Shown here: in pieces, positions 1 through 8,497 of the stretch
Layout: each line of letters begins with the position of its first letter
Numbering within the stretch: the first letter of the stretch is position 1
Assembly (NCBI GenBank): GCA_026770615.1
Contig: MU631888.1
Location: 53,398 to 78,739, forward strand
Length of the DNA stretch: 25,342 nucleotides
Reading direction: 5' to 3'
From: Pavlovales sp. CCMP2436
Lineage: Eukaryota; Haptophyta; Pavlovophyceae; Pavlovales
Position numbers and translations under genes: made by a program
The notes under the pieces: model-generated
Database searches by the model: none
Seen by the model: the letters and a program-made list of their open reading frames with translations, nothing else
What the model was told of the DNA's origin: nothing

Positions 1-281
1 CTGTGTCGGCCGGCGGGGGTAGGTGGCGGTCGACGACGCGGGAGGTGGAGGTATGCACGACGACGCGGTATGTTGCGACATGCGCGACGGGCGACGCCGC
101 CATCGAAAAAATCGGTAAGTCTAAAGCTCGCGAAAAATCGGGAATGGCTGGGGCCGGGCGCGACGACGCGGTATGTTGCGGCATGCACGACGACGGGCGG
201 GCGCGACGACGGGCGGGCGCGACGACGGGCGGGCGCTACGAAGACCGACGAAGACCGACGAAGACGGGGGAGGGGGGGGTT
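1..281. repeat. Left terminal inverted repeat of the provirus
   Basis: The first ~200 bases match the reverse complement of 16589 downward with only about two substitutions by eye (near 116 and 129). Inside are two copies of a sub-repeat around 'gacgacgcggtatgttgcg' (56-90 and 160-197). The inner part differs from the right copy only in the copy number of a 16-bp unit (three here, one at right) and of a 10-bp 'gaagaccgac' unit. Because base 1 already lies inside the match, the outer end is cut off. The ORFs through this repeat are repeat translations, not genes. Confidence 0.9.
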
Positions 282-285
282 GGAG

Positions 286-339
286 CCTCGGTGAAGCCCA
301 AAAGCCTCGGTGGAGCCCAAAAGTCTCGGTGGAGTCAGG
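286..339. repeat. 19-bp tandem repeat, 2.8 copies, inside the left end
   Basis: Units start at 286, 305 and 324 with the core 'ctcggtggagcccaaaag'. The repeat lies just inside the terminal repeat and before the first gene; no function is visible. Confidence 0.8.
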
Positions 340-354
340 ATGCGTTTCTTGAGG

Positions 355-368
355 CAAATTAATATCTC
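355..368 (+). promoter_or_regulatory. AT-rich promoter-like motif before the first viral gene
   Basis: The run 'aaattaatatctcg' ends about 18 bases before the ATG at 387. It resembles the AATAAAnATC-type motif seen before most other genes of the element, which supports 387 as a real viral start. Confidence 0.4.
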
Positions 369-550
369 GGACTCATACATAACGCGATGAGCAGCCGCCA
401 CGAGATGAAAGTACGCACTCGTATCGGGGTCGTGGTGGGCGACAAAGCGGTCGCGACGATAAAATGTAGCGGTTGCACGGAGCTCAAGACGCCTAATGAA
501 ATGAACCATCGGTTGCGGAGGACTGGTGAGGTTACAATAACAGATAAATG

Positions 551-642
551 TATCGGGAGCCCAAGTGTCCTCTCACTTGGGCTCTGTCTGCCATCCTGAC
601 GACTATAGGAACTTGCCACCCGTCCACAGAAAAGGCGGTTAC
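551..642. repeat. 92-bp direct repeat, copy 1, with hairpin
   Basis: This copy is identical to 678-769, 127 bp downstream. It contains an inverted repeat with arms GAGCCCAAGTG (557-567) and CACTTGGGCTC (574-584) around a 6-base loop. Confidence 0.9.
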
Positions 643-925
643 AACCTGAACGTTGTCCCGTCCAGATTGGGCGAGGGTATCGGGAGCCCAAGTGTCCTCT
701 CACTTGGGCTCTGTCTGCCATCCTGACGACTATAGGAACTTGCCACCCGTCCACAGAAAAGGCGGTTACGCTTGCCCGCTCTATTTCTTAATTAAGCTCG
801 CTGAGCCAACTCAATGTAGCTCTCTCTCTCTCTCTAGCTGCCTTCGACGCTTCACCGCGTCTCGGACTCCAATCCTCTCTTCGCTTGTGCTTGCGTTCAA
901 CACCGCTAGCCTCTCGATAAAATGT
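552..925. mobile_element. 374-bp insertion with internal 92-bp duplication
   Basis: This block separates the two halves of the zinc-finger reading frame and is flanked by aaatgt at 546-551 and 920-925, with weaker similarity outside (gataaatgt and gataaaatgt). It carries two identical 92-bp copies with a hairpin, then a pyrimidine-rich stretch with (tc)n near 820-838. It encodes no protein. GT-AG ends at the coding join do not work, so ordinary splicing is not supported; a non-autonomous insertion with a 6-bp target duplication fits better. Confidence 0.4.
678..769. repeat. 92-bp direct repeat, copy 2, with hairpin
   Basis: This is an identical copy of 551-642. The hairpin arms fall at 684-694 and 701-711. 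A 35-bp unique spacer separates the two copies. Confidence 0.9.
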
Positions 926-1071
926 GCTCTATGTTACCGCATGCAGGCCCGCGTAAGATCGATACGGCACCGCATAAACCACAACGAATCGATCGGGCTT
1001 CAACAAGCCCTAGACCTGCTCAATGAGGCCTATCCCTGATCCTCGTAATGCCCGGTCGAGCCTCCAAATCG

Positions 1072-1093
1072 GTCACACTCTAAAAGGTGTGAC
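1072..1093. terminator. Hairpin between zinc-finger gene and replication gene
   Basis: The arms gtcacac (1072-1078) and gtgtgac (1087-1093) enclose an 8-base loop, and an outer pair ccggtc/gaccgg (around 1052 and 1101) could extend the structure. It sits 30 bases after the zinc-finger stop and 66 bases before the next start, so a 3'-end or regulatory role is possible but unproven. Confidence 0.35.
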
Positions 1094-1123
1094 ATCCTTA
1101 GACCGGTCGCGTTAAACCTGGAG

Positions 1124-1132
1124 AATTAAAAT
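1124..1132 (+). promoter_or_regulatory. Promoter-like motif of the replication gene
   Basis: The motif aattaaaat(c) ends 26 bases before the ATG at 1159. Spacing and sequence match the motif before the other viral genes. Confidence 0.4.
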
Positions 1133-1158
1133 CTCACGTTAAAGTAACAGCTCTCGTG

Positions 1159-1797
1159 ATGGCAGGCCCGATCTCACGAACACAGGCCGACCGTCTTATA
1201 GCCGCCCGCTCGCCCCTTACAATTGCCACCCGGTCCACGGTTGCTCGTCCGGTGACTACGATGGTGCCTTACCGGGCCAGTGCGAACGAACTCCGGTCCA
1301 GGAGGTACAATCTCGCAGGAACCCGTATGCGCAATATCAATCTGCGTATCGGTGCGCTAAAAGAAGTGATTTTGGAATCCTTTGGGTTCTCGGTGAATTT
1401 ACCACTGATTATTCGCGGTAACATGTACATGGAACCGGGTGACCCGCCATCGATGCGTCGCCTGCCAAATAGCGAGTCAGGATTCGAGAGAGCATACAAT
1501 CGCATGATGCGGAGCGTAAGACGCGATGTAAAAAACAATGCACGCCGCAATAACACGTACAGTACTCTGTTTGAACACGCAGATTACCGGGACCGTGGGA
1601 TTAATCTCAAACACTTTGGTGCACTCAGGTATGTGGTGCAAAGGGTTAGTGCTTGGGACGTACCCAAAGGTCAAGCATCAAAAATTCCGAAGTTGACAAG
1701 TGGAATAACATACGATATAACAGTTGCTACTGTGATGGTAAACAGAGTTGGAGTTGTGAGTTGGAGTTCTCGAGGAGGATCTTGGATTCACACGTAA
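1159..1797 (+). pseudogene. Replication polyprotein, N-terminal fragment (polymerase-helicase)
   Basis: I place the start at the ATG at 1159; the GTG at 1156 just before it is in the same frame. The fragment reads as well-formed basic protein with no motif I recognise. The true frame leaves this ORF near 1756. There a 13-nt unit is tandemly duplicated: gagttggagtt occurs at 1745-1755 and again at 1758-1768. This shifts the frame by +1 and adds an unrelated tail ending SWIHT at 1797. Coding continues from about 1760 in the next frame. The fragment is probably the N-terminal domain of the polymerase below. An exonuclease domain could lie here, but I could not identify its motifs. Confidence 0.55.
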
Positions 1798-3604
1798 AGC
1801 CCGTGTTAAGCTCACATCACCAAAGGACGTCGAGCGCATTATGGATCTCCGCTACACAGAGGCAGACGAACGCTGTGACATACAACTATACAAAAACGAC
1901 CGTGATAAGGCACTGGCTTTACTTGAAATTTCACCGGACACCCCCTCTGACCGGACGGTATTTTCTGATCGCGATTGTCGTATTACTATGGTCGAGGTTA
2001 GCGATGTCACTTCAACAGGCGGCGCTAGCGCTTCAAATCTAAATATAGCTAATGCGCCGACGGTGAACTGCCTGATCGCAGGGTTTTACAATCGCTTTGC
2101 AAGCAAACAAGGTGAAATACAAAACGAACTTGGTCTCCTGCCCATTCAGCCCAAGGGACGCCCTAGAGCTGGCGAAATTCGCGATACCAAAAACACCGAG
2201 GAAAAAAGTAGGCTCAAAAGAGAGCTTCAAAATGTAACAAAGAGAGCGTATGATCTGCTCGCTATCAACGACCGGGTAAAGCTCATGGGTGGAATCAAGC
2301 ATACCGATATCCACGTGATGAAGGAAATTATACAGCTGTCTGGAGCAAACTCCCTGACGATAATCTCGCCGTTGTACCCAAAGTTTGGCGCATACATCCA
2401 CGTCGATAACCCGAATCCTATTACGGGAAAGGTGCACGGTGTAATAAAAACACCAGTTAGAATGCTCTTATCTACGCCTACACACGTCGAGGCATTCACA
2501 GAATCAACAATCGGGTTTATCACATCCAGCACCGATGTTATCAAGCTGGATGTGGCTGAAATGACCGCCAAATATGAAGAGCTACAAACCGACACCACTC
2601 TGATAACCTACCCCAGCAACAGTTACAGCTGCCCGCAGCGCATTCTTCGTACCGATGGAACGGTGTACGCCCTTGAAACACCATTTAATTTATGGAGCGA
2701 GGAAAAGTGGAAGCCCCAAATAAAAACAGCCGTGATGAATTCGACCGACTACGGCGGAGATGTCATGTGTGCTTGCATACAAGCGGTTCTGCTGACTGGC
2801 CGGTGTCGATTTGAGCTCTATGACACCTTTCCACAGGGTGAACCTGAACAAGAGGAGGTCGAGCTCGTCGGTGATAATATAGACCTTCGCAAGCGAAAAT
2901 CACGTATAATGAGGGATGACATAATAAACGTGGACCAATCAAAGGCCTACACACGTGCATTTGATGAGTGCATGACACACTTCCTTGCAAATCCCGGATG
3001 CTGCATGGGTAAAATCAGTGAATTATTTGCTGTATCGAGCCATGCAGAGATGACCGACATGCTCTCCCAGAAAATTGAAGGTATTCTGGCAATAAACACG
3101 CACACCGTCGACTTTACCACGGCATGCCCAAAGAAAATAATAGAAAATCTGCTGAGCGTAACCCCCGATCTAAATGTGACGTACGTGACTGCAGAAAAAA
3201 TAATAGAAACCCTCACCAACGTGTATACCACGGAGATTGCAAGAAGCTACGCAGTTGACGAGCGTGCTGGCTTCGAGAAGCTCCAACCACCAAAAGTTCC
3301 CAAGGTGCTGACATTTGCCAAAGCACGTTTTTGGTTGATGTGTGGGGTGACATTTGATGCGCATATAGCAATGGTTTCTTACGAGTGCGTTCCCATAAAT
3401 TGGGACGAGACATCGCATACGAAGGAAAATGGTATTCGTCATAACGCCAAAGCTGTAGGTGTAGGCATGAGCACCAGTCTTAGCACCCGCTTCCATATGC
3501 GAGGGTCGGAGGTTCAGGCACAAGCATATTTTGCACTTGCTCTCGAAGACCCAACCCTCGATGAAAACGAGTCCGCATCCGCACTATCGGCGAGAACACC
3601 ATAG
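1760..3604 (+). pseudogene. B-family-like DNA polymerase, middle part with palm motif A
   Basis: The frame is open from 1760, upstream of the first ATG at 1841, and continues the preceding fragment after the 13-nt duplication. Around 2933-2962 the residues DQSKAYTRAF resemble motif A of family B polymerases (D-x-x-x-hydrophobic-Y-x), with the metal-binding Asp first. The segment RHNAKAVGVGMSTSL (about 3437-3481) is a weak candidate for the motif B region. Motif C appears only in the next frame at 3721-3744, so this ORF and the helicase ORF are probably one gene broken by a frameshift between 3565 and 3604. A replicative polymerase is expected in PLVs. The assignment rests on short motifs and position, because overall similarity is not obvious. 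The fragment is rich in charged residues and has no signal peptide. Confidence 0.5.
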
Positions 3605-5532
3605 AAATTGAGCACCCGCTAGGGGGGGTCAACACATCTTCTCATGTTTCGGCGTACATAGTGGCGTGCCAGCGGGTGCAGGCCGTGTGCCAGACATTCG
3701 TTCTACCGGGATGTTTGGAGCTAGTGACAGATGATGTATACTGCCTCCTGGATAGAAACCTCGATTACGCCAGGGTCATGCCGCCACATTTTGTCCTCAA
3801 GGATAGCGGCTCAATGCCCGATGTTTCTGCCACACCGAGCTTGAGTAACCTGCGTGTCGACCACGTGAACCTGATATTTCACATGCCCGACTACGAAAAC
3901 AAAAACGGCAAATATAAGCCCCGGAATTACGAGCTTCTCGGCCCGCTTGCAGCCTCCTCAGGACAGCCATGCATCATCACAGGTTCAGCCGGCTCGGGGA
4001 AAACCACCATGATCGCTAATGCGGTTCTTGACGAGTGCCTGACAGATACAGTGTTCTGCTCGCCCACCCACCTCCTTCGCATGGATGCCCAGAAAAAAGG
4101 ATTCACACGGACCATGTGCCACGCTCGATTGCTCGGTGGGCGAGTGTTCACGGAAGAGCGGACTAGAGATCTAAACAGACGCCCGCCCGCCAACATCATT
4201 GTCGACGAGGCTACTATGCTGACGCAGCAACAGCGATTTAAAATTGAGGGCTTTGCTCGGGAATGGAGCGCGAGGCTCTTCTTCCTCGGCGACTACTGCG
4301 AGGTCACCGATGTCCCGATGCAGTGCCAGCCAGTCGACAGCGCGAACATGAATCTCGAGGGGCTAAGGCGGTTCCACGTGGAGGGGGTAAAGCGCACGTG
4401 CGACCCGCTGCTCATGTCAATCCAGGAGGGGCTACGATACATCATCGCACACACGGCTGGCGGTCTGTTCTTTGCGGGCGGGTACGGCGACCAAGGCCCC
4501 GGCGACCAGGGCCCCGACGACCAGGAGCCCGACGACCAAGGCCCCGGTGTACACGAGGCGCCTGAGCCGGTCGACGCGATCATCGAGGCTCGTAAGTTCA
4601 TCTGTGAATCGATACCTGAGGAGCAGCACAGTTCGGTCTACAAGGTGTGCTCAGAGATTGCTGATGGCGACGTGATTCTGGCGGCGACAAGCTTCTGTCC
4701 ACACTGTGGTCAGTCGGCAATAGAGAAGTGTACTTGCATGACGGCAACGTCGCTGGACGAGGTCAACTTTACGAGCGCAGCCAAGCGGGAGCTGTACATA
4801 AAACGACACTCGAAATGCCAAGATGAGGACGGGGGCGGCGGGAGCGAGATCGAGATAGAGGTCGACTTGGCACCGCTTCAGGCTTACAGCTCGGTGGCAC
4901 TCGAGTATGCTCGGGAGCTGAGTACGAGCGACGGTGGGGCTGTGGGGGGCGAGGAGAAGTGGAAGTGCACGCAAACGATCCGCGGGACCGGGCTGGTCAA
5001 TGGGTCTCGCTTCAAGTCGGACAGGTTTGCCCCCACTTACGGAGGCGTCGATCTCATAGCACATATCGGAGCACGAATCACGTTCTCGCCTACATCGACG
5101 ATCCACAGCTACCAGGGCATCACGTTTGAAGGTGGCAAGCTCTACCTCGATTTCAATATGGTTTGGGATGTGCGAATGCTATACGTGGCCGTGAGTCGGG
5201 TTCGGCACCTCGAACAGCTAGCTATAGTAAAGACCGGCAAGGCCCCCCGATACATGGGCGAAGGGGTGGACCACCGCACTGAGAAGGCGAGGCAATTTCG
5301 GCTTGCAAGAGCAGCAGGACACGGTGCAATCGAGGAGTATCCAGTTGGCGACGGACGCTACATTGCCGACCTGGCCGTGTTTGATACTGCCGGCGGGAAG
5401 CTGATCAGGGTTGTTGAAGTCGTGGTGACCTCCCCGCCAAGTCGCGAAAAACTGGCGTACTACGAGGAGCTATGGATCGAATGCGTGGTTATCAATCTCC
5501 CAAAGGCGACCAAGATATCTCTGACCTTGTGA
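3565..5532 (+). CDS. SF1 helicase fused to polymerase C-terminus and nuclease-like tail
   Basis: The frame is open from 3565. The first in-frame start-like codon, GTG at 3661, is unlikely to be real because protein-like sequence precedes it (IEIEHPLGGVN). The segment HVSAYIVACQRV, then LVTDDVYCL (3721-3744), looks like the last palm helix and motif C of a B-family polymerase. Next comes a superfamily 1 (Pif1/RecD-like) helicase: Walker A GSAGSGKTT (from 3982), motif II IVDEAT (about 4198), motif III RLFFLGD, motif V-like SYQGITFEGG (about 5107) and motif VI MLYVAVSRVRH (about 5176). CPHCGQ...CTC (about 4696-4736) could bind zinc. The C-terminus, with IADLAVF, VVEVVVTSPPS and YYEELWIECVVI, resembles a CoiA-type PD-(D/E)XK fold, but the usual Lys after Glu is Val. 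It probably unwinds viral DNA during replication. AATAAA-type signals follow at 5534. Confidence 0.8.
   Translation, partial: KRVRIRTIGENTIEIEHPLGGVNTSSHVSAYIVACQRVQAVCQTFVLPGCLELVTDDVYCLLDRNLDYARVMPPHFVLKDSGSMPDVSATPSLSNLRVDHVNLIFHMPDYENKNGKYKPRNYELLGPLAASSGQPCIITGSAGSGKTTMIANAVLDECLTDTVFCSPTHLLRMDAQKKGFTRTMCHARLLGGRVFTEERTRDLNRRPPANIIVDEATMLTQQQRFKIEGFAREWSARLFFLGDYCEVTDVPMQCQPVDSANMNLEGLRRFHVEGVKRTCDPLLMSIQEGLRYIIAHTAGGLFFAGGYGDQGPGDQGPDDQEPDDQGPGVHEAPEPVDAIIEARKFICESIPEEQHSSVYKVCSEIADGDVILAATSFCPHCGQSAIEKCTCMTATSLDEVNFTSAAKRELYIKRHSKCQDEDGGGGSEIEIEVDLAPLQAYSSVALEYARELSTSDGGAVGGEEKWKCTQTIRGTGLVNGSRFKSDRFAPTYGGVDLIAHIGARITFSPTSTIHSYQGITFEGGKLYLDFNMVWDVRMLYVAVSRVRHLEQLAIVKTGKAPRYMGEGVDHRTEKARQFRLARAAGHGAIEEYPVGDGRYIADLAVFDTAGGKLIRVVEVVVTSPPSREKLAYYEELWIECVVINLPKATKISLTL
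4486..4545 (+). repeat. In-frame 15-bp tandem repeat in the helicase
   Basis: Four 5-codon units of the type G/D-D-Q-G/E-P form a low-complexity acidic linker between helicase motifs. The length keeps the frame, unlike the tandem duplication at 1745. Confidence 0.85.
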
Positions 5533-5533
5533 C

Positions 5534-5549
5534 AATAAAAATAAAAATG
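5534..5549 (+). promoter_or_regulatory. AATAAA-type motif after the helicase
   Basis: The run aataaaaataaaaatg lies 2 bases after the helicase stop and 33 bases before the ATG at 5582. It could serve as polyadenylation signal, as promoter of the next ORF, or as both. Confidence 0.4.
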
Positions 5550-5581
5550 TGCCTCATTAACAGAGAACAAGTCGAAGTGAA

Positions 5582-5773
5582 ATGACGAGCGTACACTACC
5601 CTACAACGATACCACAGATTCATGAGGCGCAGCTTGTAGAGCTCACAAGAATTATCCAACAGATGCGTCTTGGGTGGCCAGAGGATCTCCTGCTGATCAA
5701 CATAAAGAGGTCAGCGAGCGGTTCATCAATTGCCGGTTCTTTCGGACAGGCATCTTTTTTTCCGAGCAGATGA
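5582..5773 (+). pseudogene. Small unrecognised ORF, probably frameshifted
   Basis: The 63-aa frame starts MTSVHYPTTIPQIHEAQLVEL after a promoter-like motif. Its second half becomes serine-rich and unconvincing and ends after a T7 run at 5755-5761. The other two forward frames are open across the same place: one reads ...SEQMIILLESIGARGFGVTI to 5838, the other ends ...KCCAIF at 5942. A decayed small viral gene of about 80-120 residues is likely, but I cannot decide its true path. No family recognised. Confidence 0.3.
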
Positions 5774-5965
5774 TCATTTTGTTAGAGTCTATCGGAGCTC
5801 GTGGCTTTGGTGTGACAATTCGTTCTACTCGCTGTTGACGAGATCAAGCAGGCAAGTGATGTTCCCACGGACCACCGCAGGAACCCCCGCAGAAACCCCC
5901 ACTATGGAACCCACAGATAGCAAGTGCTGCGCCATCTTCTAATTTTTATCTAGGCAACCTTCAAA

Positions 5966-6145
5966 ATGCAGTGCGATTTCAAGTGCGCAAAGTACCAAGA
6001 AAAACATCAAGGAAAGCACGACCTTAGGTTCACCAGAAGCATTCGTGGTCTACGTCGAGTCCCAAGCTGTTCCACTGTGGCATCATCGACCTCCCCCTGT
6101 TCACTTCGGGTTTCGCAGACTGTGCGATTTTGCAACATTTGCTAG
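5966..6145 (+). pseudogene. Small Cys/Lys-rich ORF, unrecognised
   Basis: The 59-aa frame starts MQCDFKCAKYQEKHQGKHD. Its end overlaps the 3' end of the lipase-like gene on the other strand. From about 6061 a different forward frame, ending at 6240, reads more like protein (IIDLPLFTSGFADCAILQ), so a frameshift is possible. No function can be assigned, and random openness is not excluded. Confidence 0.25.
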
Positions 6146-6749
6146 AAAACGAACCGGACCAGGCAAAAAGCGCTTTGCTTGATTTCTTTGACGAACCTCC
6201 ACGACCGGGGGCTGGCTGGCTGAACGACGACCGAGACTAGATAGGGCCGAGACGGCATCGAGTTTGGTTCGCACGTCGGTCTGGCGAGAGCCATTTCGAT
6301 TTTGTGGCTGACTTCGGCCGGTGAAATGAAAGTTGGGGATGTCACCCAGACCGGCGGCCTTATTAAATGTGACAATCTCGCCCCCGGAGCCTGCACGCTC
6401 AGCAAGGCGTCCACTGAGTGAGTGGCCAACCGAATTCGATTTGGTTTTTATACTTGGCTTCAGCGGCAGCGGTAATCTGGCGGGCGCGACGGAGCCTCTG
6501 TGTCTCTCGATTGGACCCGGCTGCGATCAAAACATCGTCCACGAGCCAATCACGGGGCGTGACAGATCCACGATGGACGATGGTGGGCTGGCCGGTTTGT
6601 TTGTCGACAAAGACCATGGTGTCGGCTTGCGAGAGCAATGAGTCGAGTACGAATCCGAGTGAATCTCCAAAGGCGGCCGCTTTGTCGAGTGGGAGATATG
6701 AGGCCCGAGCAAGATCGATAGAATTACTCTTGAAATTATTTGACGACAT
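6101..6749 (-). pseudogene. Lipase-like alpha/beta hydrolase, frameshifted
   Basis: The first frame (6749 to about 6430) has DKQTGQPTIVHRGSVT followed by RDWLVDDVLIA, typical of the class 3 lipase-like proteins found in PLVs and giant viruses. It then loses frame just before the nucleophile. In another minus frame GHSLSG, the Ser elbow (6427-6410), follows immediately. That frame continues through EIVTFNKAAGLGD and DVRTKLDAVSAL to KSHSL, a plausible catalytic His, and stops at 6101. The +1 shift lies in 'ggttggcc' at about 6425-6431. The intact protein would be about 215 residues, which is compact. It may act on membrane or capsid-associated lipids during entry or exit; that role is inferred. 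The start ATG at 6749 follows an AT-rich leader. The gene is convergent with the small ORFs to its left. Confidence 0.7.
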
Positions 6750-6899
6750 TGGCGTCTATGATATGGTGTTTTCTTCTTTTTGATGTTTTTTTGAAGTTTT
6801 TTTGATTTATCAACTTAGCTTTGTGACGCCCGATAGCGAAAAATTGTACAGCCCCGAGGTTAATACCTGCCCGTCTCGAAGCAGCACTAAGTTGAATTT
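6750..6899. other. AT-rich spacer between lipase-like and fibre-like genes
   Basis: This 150-bp spacer has T-rich runs on the plus strand. On the minus strand it reads as an A-rich leader of the lipase-like gene, with TTGATAAATC about 55 bases before the ATG. No gene is seen here. Confidence 0.4.
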
Positions 6900-7889
6900 T
6901 TAGTCAACCGGTGTATCGAGCATGCTCACAGCGGATCCATTAGTGTCACCCAGTATAAGCTTGAAAGAGGTATTCGTAACGCTGATAGCGCTCATTAGAG
7001 TAATACGACCGACCGACCAGCCGGTACGCAGTCTCCAATCCACAATCATCGCACAGTTGGTGGACCCCGGTTGGAGTTTGGTGACCGTTAATCTCCATTT
7101 CGAATATTTTGGATGAGCGACCGTAACTGTAAACGATTTTACTTCTCCTGATGAAGTCCAAGCTGTACTCGCAAAAGACTGGACATCTGTGAATCCCGAG
7201 TCGTTGCTACCCGACAGCGTCCATTCCACAGGCATAGACCCGCCAGCAACCTGCCCTGTAATATCATACGATTTCAAAGTGACCGCTTCTGGAAATGTTA
7301 CTTGAAGCCACTGGGAACCGACGCGAGTGCTTGAGTTATACCCACCGTTAGAAGTCCATTGAATCCCAGACCCATCGAACCATCTCCACGCATCTTTTGA
7401 CGAGGATTCAGTGCTCGCTTCAGTCGACCACCCAGTTGCTCTTTGCCAATCGTCGGTGGTAGCAACGGTATTCGGCGATGTAAAATTTGGGCTCGATTTG
7501 GTGGCAATAGCAGAAACGAGATCGGGATCAAAGGATGGTGTGGCGATAATCTGTATGGGGTCGAGCGTGTTGTCCGTTGTCACCAGCCACGAATCCAATG
7601 TGGCAGTGCAGCTTACAAGGTTGACCACCTCGTTTGTCTTATACTCAGTATCTTCCAACCTTTCGATACTATTCACAAGGTCGACGACTACACCGTTTGC
7701 GGCCTTTCCGTATACACTCTGGAAGTACACGTCTTGGAGGGCTCCCACTTGTATGGTTTTTTCATCGAAATCAGCCAGCACGAGATCTCGATCGCTATGT
7801 ACTAAAACGCTCATCAAAGACACCGGAGCGATTTCACCAGTGTATAAACCGTCGACGATTGTACCACCGCATACGCGGATCACCGGCCT
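6900..7889 (-). pseudogene. Fibre-like protein, C-terminal part with discoidin-type domain
   Basis: This frame is the same as that of 7890-8497 and is separated from it by a single TAA (7892-7890). Protein-like residues continue directly after the stop (VIRVCGGTIVDGLYTGEIAP), so an in-frame nonsense mutation is more likely than a new gene. If translation restarts, the first ATG is at 7814. The centre has TSNGGYNSSTRVGSQWLQV, then FPEAVTLKSYDITG, MPVEWTLSGSND and YSKWRLTVTKLQ. This is the pattern of an F5/8 type C (discoidin, galactose-binding-like) domain. Such domains bind glycans or lipids, which suits a receptor-binding spike. The protein ends VSMLDTPVD. It is Ser/Thr-rich and has no signal peptide or membrane helix. 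Confidence 0.6.
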
Positions 7890-8497
7890 TTATATCTGCG
7901 TGTAAAACTCAGCCGCTACATTTGGGTTTTCTAGCGCACGAATTACTTCCGTTGTACCAGCAAATAATTTAATACTGTTAATGCTGTTGATAAAAAAGGA
8001 AAAATTCAAATTAGGATCGTACACAAATCTCGTTACATCGTATTTAATTTGCCGCTTCGATGTTCCCTCCGATCCAGTGGTGAGAAGCTCAATAGAGATT
8101 CGATTACGTCCATCCTTTAACCCACCACCTCGCACGTACGCAACTAGGGCTACGTTTGCAAACGGTTGGGGTTCCATATTCGTCTGCCACCAGACGTTTG
8201 GGGTGTTTGTTGGTGAAAGTCCAAGTCCGTTTTTGCTGGGATCATCTCCGAAATTACGATTGACCTGGTAGAAAACGTCGTCGTAAGGGCCATAGTCTGT
8301 GTTTCTATCGTATACAGCACTAAATTTTCCACTCAATACGTCGAATGATAGCGAGCAATTCCCAAAGCTGACCGAGTCTATTGTCGGTCGCATGAAATTT
8401 TGCCATTTTGTAACTATGTCAGATGGAGTGTCAAGCGAGTTCCAATTGAAATCGCGATTGACATTGATCCCGCCTGGCGAGTTCTTCAGAATTTTAT
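7890..8497 (-). pseudogene. Fibre-like protein, middle part
   Basis: The first ATG in this frame is at 8393, but convincing coding extends upstream (ILKNSPGGINVNRDFN, then DIVTKWQNF). It joins the N-terminal part if one base is restored in the T4 run at 8492-8495 (A4 on the coding strand). The segment contains YDRNTDYGPYDDVFYQVNRNF and IELLTTGSEG, beta-rich sequence without a family I can name. It ends at TAA 7892-7890. Confidence 0.5.

Larger units (their letters stand above)
387..1039 (+). pseudogene. Small zinc-finger-like protein, split by a 374-bp insertion
   Basis: The N-terminal piece (387-551) contains KCSGC followed about 20 residues later by ITDKC. The ORF then runs into a repeat and stops at 599. 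A second piece (about 923-1039, another frame) contains KCALCYRMQARVRSIRHRI and ends LLNEAYP. Joining both at the shared Cys codon (549-551 with 923-925) gives a CxxC-n-CxxC pattern with a basic tail, as in small zinc-ribbon proteins that may bind nucleic acid. The sequence aaatgt flanks the intervening 374 bp on both sides. The two pieces and their reading frames are seen directly; that they form one gene is inferred. The ORF 653-1039 as a whole is probably chimeric, with only its last ~38 codons viral. Function is unknown. Confidence 0.5.

Noticed and set aside
551..769. CRISPR-like array
   Set aside because: There are only two 92-bp copies with one spacer, and the context is a eukaryotic virus.
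549..925. Ordinary GT-AG intron in the zinc-finger gene
   Set aside because: The frame-consistent 374-bp excision does not give GT...AG ends at any position within the repeated aaatgt, even though a pyrimidine tract is present.
4293..4601. Gly/Ser/Pro-rich ORFs on both strands inside the helicase
   Set aside because: They are shadow frames generated by the 15-bp repeat.
5859..5942. Short peptide ending CCAIF, a CaaX-like prenylation motif
   Set aside because: Only 27 codons from the first ATG in a region where all frames are partly open; a chance C-terminus cannot be excluded.
7411..7905. 164-aa plus-strand ORF within the fibre-like gene
   Set aside because: It is antisense to the discoidin-type coding region, with no family pattern and no promoter motif.
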